A DNA stretch of 64,000 bases from Streptomyces clavifer (GTDB lineage Bacteria > Actinomycetota > Actinomycetes > Streptomycetales > Streptomycetaceae): NCBI GenBank assembly GCA_014651175.1, contig BMWJ01000007.1, positions 310,001 to 374,000 on the forward strand. The letters run 5' to 3'. Below, in pieces: positions 41,408 through 51,051 of this stretch. The notes beneath the pieces are model-generated. The model did no database searches, had not been told where the DNA came from, and worked only from the letters and a program-made list of their open reading frames with translations. Both the position numbers and the translations under genes were made by a program. Numbering within the stretch: position 1 is the first letter of the stretch; every line of letters begins with the position of its first letter.

Positions 41408-42253
41408 TCACTGCCAGACGCGGATCCAGTCCACGTACATCGTCGACCGGTGGTCCAGCGGCGCCGTCGTCACGTCCCCCTCGGCCCAGTCCAGTACCTC
41501 GTGGGAGAGGATCGGATACTCCTTCACCCGGCTGATCAGGTGGGGGTCCGTAACAGTGCGTACGACCGTGCCGTCGTAGGTGAACTCCATGCGTGCGGCT
41601 GTCCAGTTCAGGCCGATGGTGTGGTAGTGCGTGGCGTGCAGGCCGGGTGCCGCGACGACCTCGGCGGATTGCCGGTGGTCGGCGCCGTAGCCGTCGTAGT
41701 GGATGGTCGCGGCGTACCGGTCGGCCTTGTAGGCACTCTCGATGAGGTCGATCTCCGCACCGTCCTCGGCGCTCCCGGCGATGCCGCCCCAGCTGTGGGT
41801 CTGGAGCCAGACGGCACCCAGGTGCCCTTCCGTGGGCGGTACGTGGACGCGGACCTCGAGCGTGCCGTGGGTGTAGTCGAAGATGCCGTCGGTGTCGACA
41901 CGGCCCCCCGCGTACTGGTTCGCTGCCGGGTTGCGCAGGTCGATGGCCAGGTTGCCGCCGTTGTCGGGGATCACCCGGACGTTCGCGGGCCTGTACCACC
42001 AGCGCAGGCCGTCGGTGCGGTCGGTCTCGGTGCGCTCCTGGTCGCGTACGTTCCACTTCGCGGTGTCCAGCGCCGAGCCCGTGAACTCGTCGCTGAACAC
42101 CAGCGTTCCCCGGGGGCCGGCCTCCGGCTGGGCCGAGGCCGGAGTGGCGGCGTCCACCGGTGCGGTCGCGGCGGACTCCGTCGCGTACGCGCCGGAGTCG
42201 AGCAGGGCGGCGAGCAGCGCGGCCGCTGCCAGGGGCCGGAGTACGCGGGTCAT
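41408..42253 (-). CDS. Secreted glycoside hydrolase family 16
   Basis: The 281-residue protein has an N-terminal signal peptide (R-P-L-A-A-A-A-L-L-A-A-L-L), then L-V-F-S-D-E-F-T-G-S, and the catalytic GH16 motif E-I-D-L-I-E with the two active Glu residues. GH16 enzymes cleave beta-1,3/1,4 glucans or galactans such as agar, carrageenan and keratan-type chains. The stop is at 41408. Its ATG overlaps the lyase stop by four bases, so the two polysaccharide enzymes are made together. Substrate not decided by sequence alone. Confidence 0.9.
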   Translation of the reverse strand: MTRVLRPLAAAALLAALLDSGAYATESAATAPVDAATPASAQPEAGPRGTLVFSDEFTGSALDTAKWNVRDQERTETDRTDGLRWWYRPANVRVIPDNGGNLAIDLRNPAANQYAGGRVDTDGIFDYTHGTLEVRVHVPPTEGHLGAVWLQTHSWGGIAGSAEDGAEIDLIESAYKADRYAATIHYDGYGADHRQSAEVVAAPGLHATHYHTIGLNWTAARMEFTYDGTVVRTVTDPHLISRVKEYPILSHEVLDWAEGDVTTAPLDHRSTMYVDWIRVWQ

Positions 42254-45200
42254 CGTGTCTCCCTCGTCAGACGGCATTCGACGGGGCGGCCGTCGACCGT
42301 GCGGAAGGCCACTACCGTGCGGCCGCCCCGGATGCGCGTGGTGCAGGGCTGGTCCGACGCCGCGGGGTGCCAGCGGCCGTCGAGCGTGACGTGCAGGGTG
42401 TGCGGGCTGCTCGGATCGGCCAGCCACGGTCGGGAGAACGGGCTGTAGTGCCCGGTGTACTCGTGCCCGTCGTACTGGGCGTGGTCACGGCCCTCGTAGA
42501 GGCGGAGGTCCGGGTCGCACACGGACAGGACCAGGGACTGTTCGCCGGCCGGCCCGGACGGGGTTCGCAGGAGCAGCATGCAGGGGGTGTCGACGGCGCG
42601 GACCGGTCCGCTACCGGCGAGTGCGGCGGTCGGGTCGAAGACGGCGTACCCGGTGATGCCGGTGGCCCGGTCGGTCACGATGTGCGCCAGGGTGTCCGCC
42701 CGTTCGACCGTGTACGGCGCCCGCGCCCCGTCGGACATCGCCTCGGTGAAGTCTTCCATCGCCTCGGCGGTCGCACCGACGAGCATGGCGTACGTGTACG
42801 AGGCGTCGCGCGGCGCGGTCCCGTGGCGCAGCCACGCCGTGGCGAAGTCGCCGCGTGTCTCGGCGTCCGTGCCGTGGTGGCGCGAGAGCTGGGTGGAGCG
42901 GGTCAGCGCGAGACGCTGACCGGGCGGGAGGTAGTAGCCGAGCCCCTTGTCGTCGAGCAGCCACCGGGCGGAGGTGAGCTCCTGGTCGGTGAGCGCGTAG
43001 GGGAAGGACGTGACCGGCTCCCCGTCGACGAGGGTCGGCGCGGAGGTGGCGGCAAGCCGGGTCTGGAAGAGCGTGGTCTCCGTCTCGTGCTGCCGGTCGC
43101 TGTTCTCGATGCCGGTCCCGAGGGCGACGACGAGGTTGTCGAAGAGGAAGACGGATGTGCGGGCACGGTGGCTGCCCTCGTACTTGGGGTGCTCGCGCAG
43201 CCGCATCGCGAACATGCCGTTGCGCCCCTCGATGGTGTGCGCGCCGGCGAACCTCTCGTCGGTGAGCAGGACCTCCTCGATGGTGCCGGTGAGATCGCCC
43301 TTCAGTCGCGCCCATGGCTTGTGCAGGGTGGTGGTGCCGGGGCGGCGGTTCCAGTCGTATCCGTCGTGGCTGTAGCCGCTGTCGAGGTTGGTGACGGGGG
43401 TGCCGCGGTGCAGGACCTGGATCTGGCCGTACGTGTTGTAGCGGCCGTACCAGTTGGAACCGTCGTAGATCTCGGTGGACCACAGGTACCGGTTGTGGCC
43501 GCGTACGGTGACCTGCCAGGCGTCGCGGCGCTGCACGGCGAGCGCGGCGTAGTTGTAGGCCCAGGCACCGGAAGGCGCGCTCTCGGCGGAGACTCCCTCG
43601 GCGGCGAGCCTGGCCGCGATCTTCTTCTGAGCGGTGGTGGGGGCGGCGGGCAGCAGGCGGAGGAAGGCGGCGCCCAGCTCCGGGTCCAGGTCCCTGGAAG
43701 CGTCGGGGGTGCCCGCGACGGTGAGCCACTGGAAGGGCGAGATGACCAGACCGGTGGTGCCTCCGGGGTTGCGGCCGCTGAGCGAGACCGGCCAGTGGTG
43801 GGTGTTGGCGACGACGCGCAGGGTCAGGACGGCCTGCTTGAGGGACTCGTGGGCCTCGGTCGAGATCCGGAAGGGGCCGCCGCTCAACACGTACACGAGC
43901 GGGGCGAGCCCCACGAATCCGTCGCGGGCGTAGTCGGGGAAGAACCCGACGTGGTGGAAGGTGGTGCCGTCCGTCTTGACGCCGTCCTGGATGCCGGTGG
44001 TGGGCAGCAGATACGTACTCAGCCAGTCGCGCAGCGCCTTCAGGTACGCGATCTGACGGGCCTCGCCGTCCTGGAGGAGCGCGACGGCGAGCTTGCCCCG
44101 CACGGTGGTGTTGATGATGTCCGACGTGGAGCCGTGGGCGTTGCGGTGGTCGAAGCCCCGGAAGATCCGGCCGAAGCCGGTGAGCCAGGTCAGGTCGGTG
44201 CGTACGGCTTCGAAAAGGCCCGCCGCCGCCAGCACTTGGCGCATGAGGTACACGGAGTCGTAGTAGCCGCGGATGTCGTAGCCGACGTGATGGATCGTGC
44301 CGAGGCAGCTTCCGTACGTCCAGCCCTGCTCACGCAGCCGTTCCACGAGCCGCACGTAGAGGCTGCCGAGAGCCGGCCTGTAGGCGGTGCCCCCGGCGTC
44401 GTGGGCCTGGGCGATCTTCTGCATGAGGTCGGTGACGGTTCTCAGGGTGACGGCGCCGACGAAGGACTTGAGGTCGGCACTGATCTCGGGCGGGTAGATC
44501 TGGGACTGGTACGAGAACACGGGGCGGCCGGTGAGGACGGCGTCCGCCTGCCCGGTGAGGGTGGCGACGTACGCGTCGTCGACCTTGGGCGCGGCGGCGA
44601 GGTAGTCGGTGTGATAGCGGGTCTTCAGGACACCCAGCGCGTCGGCTTCGGCAGTCGACGGGGCGGGGGTGGGGATCGTGGTGCGGGTGAGGATGCGGTC
44701 GAAGAGGTACAGCGCCTGCCAGTGCTGCTGGTCCCAGTCGTCGCCCTCGACACAGATCTCGGGGACCTGGGCGTCGCGGGTCGGGGCGTCGGGGCGCAGC
44801 GCGACGTTGAGCAGCAGCTGGTCGATCCAGAGCGTCCCCGGCCTGCGGGGCGCGATGATGCGGACGGTGTCCATGGCGGGGTGCGGACGGCCGTGCATGT
44901 CGTAGGCATAGCGCACCCACGCGGTGCGCCAGCCGGTGAAGTCGAGGCGGAATTCGAACCAGCAGTCGGTGCGGCTCCCCCGCCCGAACTCGAAGCGCAC
45001 GACGTCGTCGGGGTCGGCGGGTGCCTCGTTGTAGATCCACACCGAGAAGGTGTCGACGGTGCCCTGCCACGCCTGGTCGGCGAGCGGCCTCGGCTCGTAC
45101 GGGTCGGCGGCCCAGGCGGGCTCGGCGTCGACGGTGATCACGGAGCGCGGGCCGTGGTCCCACCGCAGCGCGTGCGTGCCGCACACGGACCGCACGCCAC

Positions 45201-45435
45201 TGATGCCGAGCCGGGTGCCGGGACTCGCGGTGATCTGGCGCGGTACGGCGGACTCGAGGAGGAAGGCGGGCGGGCGCAGCGCCAGGGCGCGCTCCTCCAG
45301 CTCCGTGAACGGCGGCGCCGTGGTGGCCCCGGCGGCCGGGACCGCGACGAAGGGCAGGGCGACGGCGCCGGTGGCTGCCACGCCGTACGCCAGGAGTCTG
45401 CGGCGGGAAACGGGCAGGGCGGGTAGCGCGTCCAT
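42250..45435 (-). CDS. PL8-type polysaccharide lyase (chondroitinase-ABC/hyaluronate-lyase-like)
   Basis: The 1061-residue protein has a Tat signal (S-R-R-R-L-L-A-Y-G-V-A) and no lipobox. An N-terminal carbohydrate-binding sandwich has W-R-T-A-W-V-R-Y-A-Y-D-M-H-G. An alpha-toroid catalytic domain has D-G-T-T-F-H-H-V-G-F-F-P-D-Y-A-R-D-G (His and Tyr of the lyase mechanism), followed by beta-sandwich domains with G-R-N-G-M-F-A-M-R-L. The order matches large PL8 lyases that cleave uronic-acid-containing glycosaminoglycans. GGAGG supports ATG 45435. Coupled to GH16, it defines a secreted polysaccharide-degrading pair regulated by the divergent GntR/LacI gene. Confidence 0.85.
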   Translation of the reverse strand: MDALPALPVSRRRLLAYGVAATGAVALPFVAVPAAGATTAPPFTELEERALALRPPAFLLESAVPRQITASPGTRLGISGVRSVCGTHALRWDHGPRSVITVDAEPAWAADPYEPRPLADQAWQGTVDTFSVWIYNEAPADPDDVVRFEFGRGSRTDCWFEFRLDFTGWRTAWVRYAYDMHGRPHPAMDTVRIIAPRRPGTLWIDQLLLNVALRPDAPTRDAQVPEICVEGDDWDQQHWQALYLFDRILTRTTIPTPAPSTAEADALGVLKTRYHTDYLAAAPKVDDAYVATLTGQADAVLTGRPVFSYQSQIYPPEISADLKSFVGAVTLRTVTDLMQKIAQAHDAGGTAYRPALGSLYVRLVERLREQGWTYGSCLGTIHHVGYDIRGYYDSVYLMRQVLAAAGLFEAVRTDLTWLTGFGRIFRGFDHRNAHGSTSDIINTTVRGKLAVALLQDGEARQIAYLKALRDWLSTYLLPTTGIQDGVKTDGTTFHHVGFFPDYARDGFVGLAPLVYVLSGGPFRISTEAHESLKQAVLTLRVVANTHHWPVSLSGRNPGGTTGLVISPFQWLTVAGTPDASRDLDPELGAAFLRLLPAAPTTAQKKIAARLAAEGVSAESAPSGAWAYNYAALAVQRRDAWQVTVRGHNRYLWSTEIYDGSNWYGRYNTYGQIQVLHRGTPVTNLDSGYSHDGYDWNRRPGTTTLHKPWARLKGDLTGTIEEVLLTDERFAGAHTIEGRNGMFAMRLREHPKYEGSHRARTSVFLFDNLVVALGTGIENSDRQHETETTLFQTRLAATSAPTLVDGEPVTSFPYALTDQELTSARWLLDDKGLGYYLPPGQRLALTRSTQLSRHHGTDAETRGDFATAWLRHGTAPRDASYTYAMLVGATAEAMEDFTEAMSDGARAPYTVERADTLAHIVTDRATGITGYAVFDPTAALAGSGPVRAVDTPCMLLLRTPSGPAGEQSLVLSVCDPDLRLYEGRDHAQYDGHEYTGHYSPFSRPWLADPSSPHTLHVTLDGRWHPAASDQPCTTRIRGGRTVVAFRTVDGRPVECRLTRETR

Positions 45436-45602
45436 GGGCGTCCTCCACTGAGCTGAACCAGGGCTCCGAACCGGGATGTGAACCGGTGCTCGTCCTGATG
45501 CCGAATTGCCTGCGGACGTTAGGGAGGCCCGAGGATAGGATTCAAGGAGCATTCCGTCGCTGTTCGGGAATTGCTTCTTCATCGGATGTCCCAGGGGGGA
45601 CC

Positions 45603-46688
45603 GTGTCGGCCCGAGAACTGAAGTTCCGCAAGCTCACCGCCGATCTGCGGCGCGGCATCCATGACGGCACCTGGCCGCCGGGCAGCAAGCTGCCCACCGA
45701 GCGGGCCCTCGCGGTCGAGACCGGTCTGTCCGTCACCACGGTCCGCAGGGCGTACGAGGACCTGGTCGCGCAGGGGTTGGTGGAGCGACGGCAGGGCGCC
45801 GGTACGTTCGCGCTGGGAGGTCCTCCGCGCGTGCCCGACAGGCGCAGGATCATCGGCGTGCTCGTGCCCGACACGGCGCTGTACTACCCGCGCGTCCTCC
45901 AGGGCATACAGGAGGTGCTGGCGGACGCGGGTGCCCAGTTCGTGCTGGCCTGTTCGCACTACGACCCGGCGGCGGAGGACGCGGCGATCGCCGAGCTGCT
46001 GGCGGCGGGTGTGCACGGCCTGCTGCTCGTGCCGGGCCTGCACGCCTCCGGGGATCCGGCAGGGCGCGCGGACGAGCTGCTCCGCCTTTCCGTGCCCGCC
46101 GTGCTGGTGGAGCGGCGGCTGGCGACGGCCGGCCCGGGCGACTCCACGGAGCACGTCTGCACGGACCACGAGGGTGGCGCCTACGACGCCGTGCGCCACC
46201 TCCGCGACCTCGGTCACAGCCGTCTCGCGCTGGTCGTCCGTGTCGACGCCCCGACCGCCGCGCCCATCCGGGCCGGATTCGCCCGTGCCGTCGCGGACTT
46301 CGCGCTGCCCGCACCGGTGTACGACAGCGCGGCCATGGACGACTGGGACCCCGGCCGTGCGGACGCCACCGTGTCGGAGCTCGTCGCCGCGGGGGTCACC
46401 GGAGCCCTGTGCTTCGGTGACCGCGAGGCGGCGCTGGTGCAGTCGGCGGCCAGGCGGGCGGGGCTGCGCGTCCCTCAGGACCTCGCCATGGTCAGCTACG
46501 ACAACGAGTTCGCGGACGTGGCCGAGATTCCGCTGACCGCGGTCTCGCCGCCCAAGTTCCAGGTGGGCCGGCTGGCAGCGCAGATCCTGCTGCGCCGCCT
46601 GGCCGACGGTGACGCGTCCCCGCTGCACCAGGTGCAGTTGCGGCCCCGTCTGGTGATCCGTGCCTCCTGCGGAGGTCGCACGAGCTGA
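45603..46688 (+). CDS. GntR/LacI hybrid sugar-responsive regulator
   Basis: The 361-residue protein has an N-terminal GntR winged helix (L-R-R-G-I-H-D-G-T-W-P-P-G-S-K-L-P-T-E-R, V-R-R-A-Y-E-D-L-V-A-Q-G-L-V-E). It then has a periplasmic-binding-protein-like LacI effector domain (I-I-G-V-L-V-P-D, then V-S-Y-D-N-E-F-A-D-V-A-E-I-P-L-T). GTG 45603 follows GGGGGGA. This AraR-like fusion senses a sugar. It is divergent from the PL8-GH16 operon and likely represses it and the ABC transporter. The inverted repeat at 50956-51022 is a candidate site. Confidence 0.92.
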   Translation: MSARELKFRKLTADLRRGIHDGTWPPGSKLPTERALAVETGLSVTTVRRAYEDLVAQGLVERRQGAGTFALGGPPRVPDRRRIIGVLVPDTALYYPRVLQGIQEVLADAGAQFVLACSHYDPAAEDAAIAELLAAGVHGLLLVPGLHASGDPAGRADELLRLSVPAVLVERRLATAGPGDSTEHVCTDHEGGAYDAVRHLRDLGHSRLALVVRVDAPTAAPIRAGFARAVADFALPAPVYDSAAMDDWDPGRADATVSELVAAGVTGALCFGDREAALVQSAARRAGLRVPQDLAMVSYDNEFADVAEIPLTAVSPPKFQVGRLAAQILLRRLADGDASPLHQVQLRPRLVIRASCGGRTS

Positions 46689-46702
46689 CCCCCGCCCCGC
46701 TT

Positions 46703-47704
46703 TCAGGCGATGCGGGGGAGGTCCTCCGCGCGCACCTCCCCCAGCAGCGGGTCGCCTGCCGCGAATCGCTCCGCCTCGGCGACCGCGAACGCCCCCAGCA
46801 GCCGTACCTCGGTGCCCATCGCGCCCGCGATGTGCGGGGTGACCAGCACGTTCGGCAGGGTCAGCAGCAGGTGCCCCGGCGGGAGCGGCTCCGGTTCCGT
46901 CACGTCGAGGACCGCGTCGATGCGCCCTGCGGAGCAGTGCCCCGCCAGTGCCTCCGTGTCGACGAGTCCGCCTCGCGCGGTGTTGATGAGCACCGCACCG
47001 TCCCGCATCAGGCCGAGGGCGCGCGCGTCGATCAGGTGTCGCGTCGCGGGCAGGAGCGGGGCGTGCAGCGAGACGATGTCCGAGCCTGCCAGCAGCTCGT
47101 CCAGGCCCACGAGCCGGGCGCCGAGCCCTTCCGCGCCCGCGGCGTCCAGGAACGGGTCGTGCACCAGGAGCCGCACGCCGGCGCCGGAGAGCCGTTCCAG
47201 GACCAGCCGTCCGATCTTCGAGGCGCCGACGACGCCCACGGTGCGGCCGAGCAGACCGGTCGTGGGAGAGACCGTCAGGTCCCGGGGGCGGCCCGCCCGG
47301 TACTCCCCCGCTGTGCGGAACGCCCGCTTGGCGGACAGGTGGATCGCGGCGAGCGTGTAGTCGGCGACCGGCGCCGCGTTGGCGGGCGCGGCCGACGAGA
47401 CCGTGATGCCGCGTCCCCACACCTCCGGGGTGAGCACGTGCTTGACGGAGCCCGCCGCGTGCATGACGGCACGCAGCCGCGGGGCGTCCGCCAGTACGCT
47501 CGCGTCCACCTCCGGACAGCCCCACCCCGAGATCAGCACGTCCGTACGGGCCAGCGCCTTGCGCGCCTCAGGCCTCCTGAAGTCGTCGACCACCTGGTCC
47601 GGGACGTCGCAGACCGCGTCCAGCCGGGCCCGCACGTCCGCGGGGAGTGCCAGGGCCGCCACGTCCTGGCGCATGGCGATGAGAGCCGTAAGTCGGGGTG
47701 ACAC
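46703..47704 (-). CDS. D-isomer-specific 2-hydroxyacid dehydrogenase
   Basis: The 333-residue NAD-binding protein has G-L-L-G-R-T-V-G-V-V-G-A-S-K-I-G-R (the usual G-x-G-x-x-G is altered to G-A-S-x-I-G), then N-T-A-R-G-G-L-V-D-T, D-V-T-E-P-E-P-L-P and T-P-H-I-A-G, with the Arg, Glu and His of the catalytic triad present. GTG start after AAAGG. Likely reduces a keto-acid made during sugar or uronate breakdown. It lies 45 bases downstream of the ABC permease gene. Confidence 0.9.
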   Translation of the reverse strand: MSPRLTALIAMRQDVAALALPADVRARLDAVCDVPDQVVDDFRRPEARKALARTDVLISGWGCPEVDASVLADAPRLRAVMHAAGSVKHVLTPEVWGRGITVSSAAPANAAPVADYTLAAIHLSAKRAFRTAGEYRAGRPRDLTVSPTTGLLGRTVGVVGASKIGRLVLERLSGAGVRLLVHDPFLDAAGAEGLGARLVGLDELLAGSDIVSLHAPLLPATRHLIDARALGLMRDGAVLINTARGGLVDTEALAGHCSAGRIDAVLDVTEPEPLPPGHLLLTLPNVLVTPHIAGAMGTEVRLLGAFAVAEAERFAAGDPLLGEVRAEDLPRIA

Positions 47705-47749
47705 CGTGTGTTTCGCCTTTCATGACCGGCAGTCCGATGCGTGTAGGTG

Positions 47750-48601
47750 CTACTTGCCGGAGCCGAGGGTCATGCCCTCGATGATGCGGCGGCCGAGCCA
47801 GATGTAGAGGCCCACCAGCGGCAGGACGACCACGGCGATCCCCGCGAAGAGCCCGCCCCAGTCGGCGCCGTTGTACTGCATCTGCTGCATGAAGCCGAGC
47901 AGGGCCAGTGGCAGCGTCTGGAGGTCCTGCTCCTGGATGAAGACCAGCGCGAAGAACGTCTCCCCCCAGTGGTTGATCACGTTGAGCAGGACCAGGGTGA
48001 TCAGTCCGGAGCGCGCCAGTGGCAGCATGATCCGCCAGAAGGTGTACGACGGGGAGGCCCCGTCCAGGGCCGCCGCCTCCTCCAGCTCCGCGGGCAGCGA
48101 CCGGAAGAACCCCGTCAGGAAGAAGACGGCGAAGGGCATCGAGGTCGCGGTGTACAGCAGCCACAGTCCCCAGAGGTTGTTGACGAGGCCCAGCGGTGCC
48201 ATCACCTGGTACAGGGGCAGGAACACCGCGTGCGCCGGAATGCCGAGGCCGATGGCGAACAGCGAGGTGGCCGCCCCCGCGCTCCGGGCCCCCAGTCTGC
48301 TCAGCGCGTACGAGGCCGGGGCTGCGAGGAGCACGGTCGCCAGCGCCGTGCCACCCACCAGGACGAAGGAGTTGAGGGCGGCCGGGCCGAAGTTGCCGGC
48401 GTTCCAGGCCCGCTCGAAGTTGTCCCAGTGGAGGGCGTCGGGCAGTGCCCAGGGCGACGTGATGATGTCCCTGGTCTCTTTCGCCGAAGAGGCCAGGATC
48501 CACACCAGCACGAGGACGTTGAAGGCGACGAACGCCCAGACCAGAGGGGCGCCGAGCAGGCGCTGCGCCCGTCCGGCACGCAGAGTAGATGCAGTGCTCA
48601 C
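47750..48601 (-). CDS. ABC sugar transporter permease (MalG-like, CUT1)
   Basis: The 283-residue protein has about six transmembrane helices and the EAA loop E-L-E-E-A-A-A-L-D-G-A-S-P. GTG start; 12 bases after the upstream permease stop. It pairs with the MalF-like permease and the substrate-binding lipoprotein. No ATPase gene is present, as in most Streptomyces CUT1 systems that share the MsiK ATPase. Confidence 0.92.
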   Translation of the reverse strand: MSTASTLRAGRAQRLLGAPLVWAFVAFNVLVLVWILASSAKETRDIITSPWALPDALHWDNFERAWNAGNFGPAALNSFVLVGGTALATVLLAAPASYALSRLGARSAGAATSLFAIGLGIPAHAVFLPLYQVMAPLGLVNNLWGLWLLYTATSMPFAVFFLTGFFRSLPAELEEAAALDGASPSYTFWRIMLPLARSGLITLVLLNVINHWGETFFALVFIQEQDLQTLPLALLGFMQQMQYNGADWGGLFAGIAVVVLPLVGLYIWLGRRIIEGMTLGSGK

Positions 48602-48613
48602 AGTGTTCCCCGT

Positions 48614-49576
48614 TCAGAATTCGAGCGCTTCGCGCCGCATCAGGCGGCGGATCAGTACGACGAGGACGCCCACGAGAGCGAGCGTGACCACGGCGGACGC
48701 CGCGGCGATGCCGTACTGCGGTACACCCGTCGGTGCGAAGACCGAGGTGTAGGCGTACAGCGACGCGGTCCAGGTGGACGTACTGGGCATCGAGCTGGCC
48801 GAGCCGGCCATGGCGAGGATGAACTCGAAGGTCTTCATCGCGTTGATGGTCCACAGCACCGCGCAGATCCCGATGACGTCCCAGGACAGCGGCAGGGTCA
48901 CGTGGCGGAAGCGCTGCCAGGCGTTCGCTCCGGCCAGGGCGCAGTCCTCGTACAGGTACGGCGGGATGCGGTCCACCGCGGCCATGATGATCGTGGTGTA
49001 GTAGCCGGTGCTCATCCAGATGATGCCCAGCATGATGACCTTGAACTGGTTCTCTTCGGCGAGCCAGGCGGGCGGGTGGGCGATGCCGATGGAGCGCAGT
49101 GCGGAGTTGAGCAGCCCGTCGGCCTGGAAGAGGAATCCCCAGAGGATCGAGATCACCAGCGCGGGGACGATGTTCGGGAAGAAGATCACCGAGCGGGCGG
49201 TGGACCGGCCGGCCAGATCGCGCAACAGCATCGTCAGGACGAAGCTGAGCAGGAAGGTGACGGTTCCGCCGCCGAAGAGCAGGAGCAGGGTGTTGCCGAA
49301 GGACGTCCGGAAGACGGGGTCGAGGAACATCCGGGTGTAGTTCTCCGCGCCCACCCACTCCATGGGCCCGGCGCCCGCCCATGCGTGCAGGCTGATCCAG
49401 GCGGTGGCGACGACGGGCGCCAGCAGGAACGCGGCGTACAGGAGGAAGGCGGGCAGGACGAAGGGCAGGTACAGCCGCTTGCGGTGGGCGGCGAACGGGC
49501 CCACGGCGGCCCGGCCCGCCGTACGGCGCCGGGTCGGGGCGGTCGCACGGGCAGCGTCGGGGACGGCGGTGGTCAT
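48614..49576 (-). CDS. ABC sugar transporter permease (MalF-like, CUT1)
   Basis: The 320-residue protein has a long basic N-terminus and six to seven transmembrane helices. An EAA-type loop, Y-L-Y-E-D-C-A-L-A-G-A-N, has Asp-Cys replacing the usual Glu-Ala. ATG 49576 overlaps the binding-protein stop by one base (TGATG). Confidence 0.92.
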   Translation of the reverse strand: MTTAVPDAARATAPTRRRTAGRAAVGPFAAHRKRLYLPFVLPAFLLYAAFLLAPVVATAWISLHAWAGAGPMEWVGAENYTRMFLDPVFRTSFGNTLLLLFGGGTVTFLLSFVLTMLLRDLAGRSTARSVIFFPNIVPALVISILWGFLFQADGLLNSALRSIGIAHPPAWLAEENQFKVIMLGIIWMSTGYYTTIIMAAVDRIPPYLYEDCALAGANAWQRFRHVTLPLSWDVIGICAVLWTINAMKTFEFILAMAGSASSMPSTSTWTASLYAYTSVFAPTGVPQYGIAAASAVVTLALVGVLVVLIRRLMRREALEF

Positions 49577-50892
49577 CAGCCCGCCCGCTTCCAGAAGTCC
49601 GCACTCTGCGCGGCGAGCTGCTCACTGAAGTCCGCCGCGGAGATCTTGCCCGTGACCAGCTTGGTGCTCAGCGGGTGGAAGGTCTTCGTCCACCACTCGG
49701 CGAAGTCCATGTCGACACCGTCGAAGGTGGGGTAGGGAGTGCCCTCCTTCAGGGCCCGGGCGACATCCGCCATGGCCGGGGCCGTCTCGATGTCCTCGCG
49801 CGCGACGATTCCCTGCGCCTGGTCGGCGTAGGCCTGCATCTGCTTCTTTCCGTACAGGAACGCTATGAAGCGGCGGGCCGCCTCGCTCTGCCGGGCCTTG
49901 GCAGGCACGACCCAGCCGAAGGTGGCCGCTTCTACGGGCGTTCCGGCGCCGGGTGCACCGTCCGTGGGGAACGGCAGCATCCTGAAGTCGAATCCGGACG
50001 CGGCGTACGGCTTCGTCTCGCCCGCGATCCACGAACCCATCAGCAGGAAGCCGGCCTTGCCCGTTGCCCACTTCTGCTGGATAGCCGGGAACTTGCTGGC
50101 GTCGTAGCCGTCCGCGAAGTACCCGTCCTCGGCCAGGGCGGCGACGCGCTCGGCGGCCCTGACGTAGCCGGGCTGCTTCCACACTGTGCCCGTCCGGTCG
50201 GCGGCGGCCTCGTGGAGGGATCCGGGGCCCATCGCGCCGACGACGAAGTTGCTGTACCAGTAGGCGCCGTAGTCGGGGATGTCCGCGTCGAGGGCGAGCG
50301 GCGCCCTGCCCGCCTTCTTCTCGGCGGCGAGTGTCGCCCGGAAGGCGTCCCAGTCCTTCGGGGGCTTCTCCCGGAGTCCGGGGAACGATGCCCCGTCGTA
50401 CCAGAGGCCGTTGGCGACGATCGCGTAGGGCAGGACGACCTGCTTGCCCTCGGCCCTGCCGAGCTCGAGGTACTTCGCCGGCACCACGTCGCCGACGGTC
50501 CTGCCGGGCTCGCCGGGGATCGGCTCCTTCAGCACCCCGGTCAGGTCGGCGGCGGTGCCGGTGGACACCATCATCGACTTGACCTGGGGAAGGCTGCGGT
50601 CGACGAGGTCCGCGGCCGGCACGCCGTGGAGGGTCGGCTGCAGCTTCTTCAGCACGTCACGCCCCTGCCACTGCACGTCGACCTCGATCCCGGTCTCGGC
50701 GGTGAAGTCCTCGATGGCCGCGGACAGCGCCTTCTGCTGCGGTTCGCCCTCCTTCCACATCGACCAGTAGGTGAGCTCCCTGCCGTCGCCCGTGGAAGCG
50801 CCGCCTGTCGGACCGCCGCACGCGGCCAGCCCGAGGGCGAGCGCGCCGGCCAGGCCCATGGCCGCGGTCCGCCGGATCAGCCGTCTGTTCAT
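49576..50892 (-). CDS. ABC sugar-binding lipoprotein
   Basis: The 438-residue protein has an N-terminal lipobox (L-A-L-G-L-A-A-C-G-G) and the family pattern E-L-T-Y-W-S-M-W-K-E-G-E-P-Q, then F-P-A-I-Q-Q-K-W-A-T-G-K-A-G-F-L-L-M-G-S-W. The latter is typical of CUT1 solute-binding proteins for oligosaccharides. GAGGAG before ATG 50892; a TTG upstream is rejected. It heads the importer operon. Ligand presumably an oligosaccharide released by the GH16/PL8 enzymes. Confidence 0.93.
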   Translation of the reverse strand: MNRRLIRRTAAMGLAGALALGLAACGGPTGGASTGDGRELTYWSMWKEGEPQQKALSAAIEDFTAETGIEVDVQWQGRDVLKKLQPTLHGVPAADLVDRSLPQVKSMMVSTGTAADLTGVLKEPIPGEPGRTVGDVVPAKYLELGRAEGKQVVLPYAIVANGLWYDGASFPGLREKPPKDWDAFRATLAAEKKAGRAPLALDADIPDYGAYWYSNFVVGAMGPGSLHEAAADRTGTVWKQPGYVRAAERVAALAEDGYFADGYDASKFPAIQQKWATGKAGFLLMGSWIAGETKPYAASGFDFRMLPFPTDGAPGAGTPVEAATFGWVVPAKARQSEAARRFIAFLYGKKQMQAYADQAQGIVAREDIETAPAMADVARALKEGTPYPTFDGVDMDFAEWWTKTFHPLSTKLVTGKISAADFSEQLAAQSADFWKRAG

Positions 50893-50955
50893 CGCCCTGC
50901 TCCTCAACACCGGTGTTGCCCTGTTGAGCCGCAGGTCTACTCACTCCTCACGGGC

Positions 50956-51022
50956 GCAATCAATAAGCAATCACCGAAATACTGTCGAACTTCTCGATGA
51001 TTGCTCGCTTATTGCTCATTGC
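50956..51022. promoter_or_regulatory. AT-rich inverted-repeat operator region before the importer operon
   Basis: The sequence contains GCAATCAATAAGCAATCA on one side and its approximate reverse complement, with insertions, on the other (TGATTGC...GCTTATTGC...GC). It is markedly AT-rich and lies 64-130 bases upstream of the binding-protein start. Such multi-half-site arrays are typical of GntR/LacI operators. Confidence 0.5.
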
Positions 51023-51051
51023 AGTGGCGTGCGGACCGGGATAGAACATGA

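Noticed and set aside
42160-45426. 1088-codon plus-strand open frame opposite the PL8 gene
   Set aside because: Antisense shadow of a well-supported lyase. The product is Gly/Arg/Val-rich with no family resemblance.
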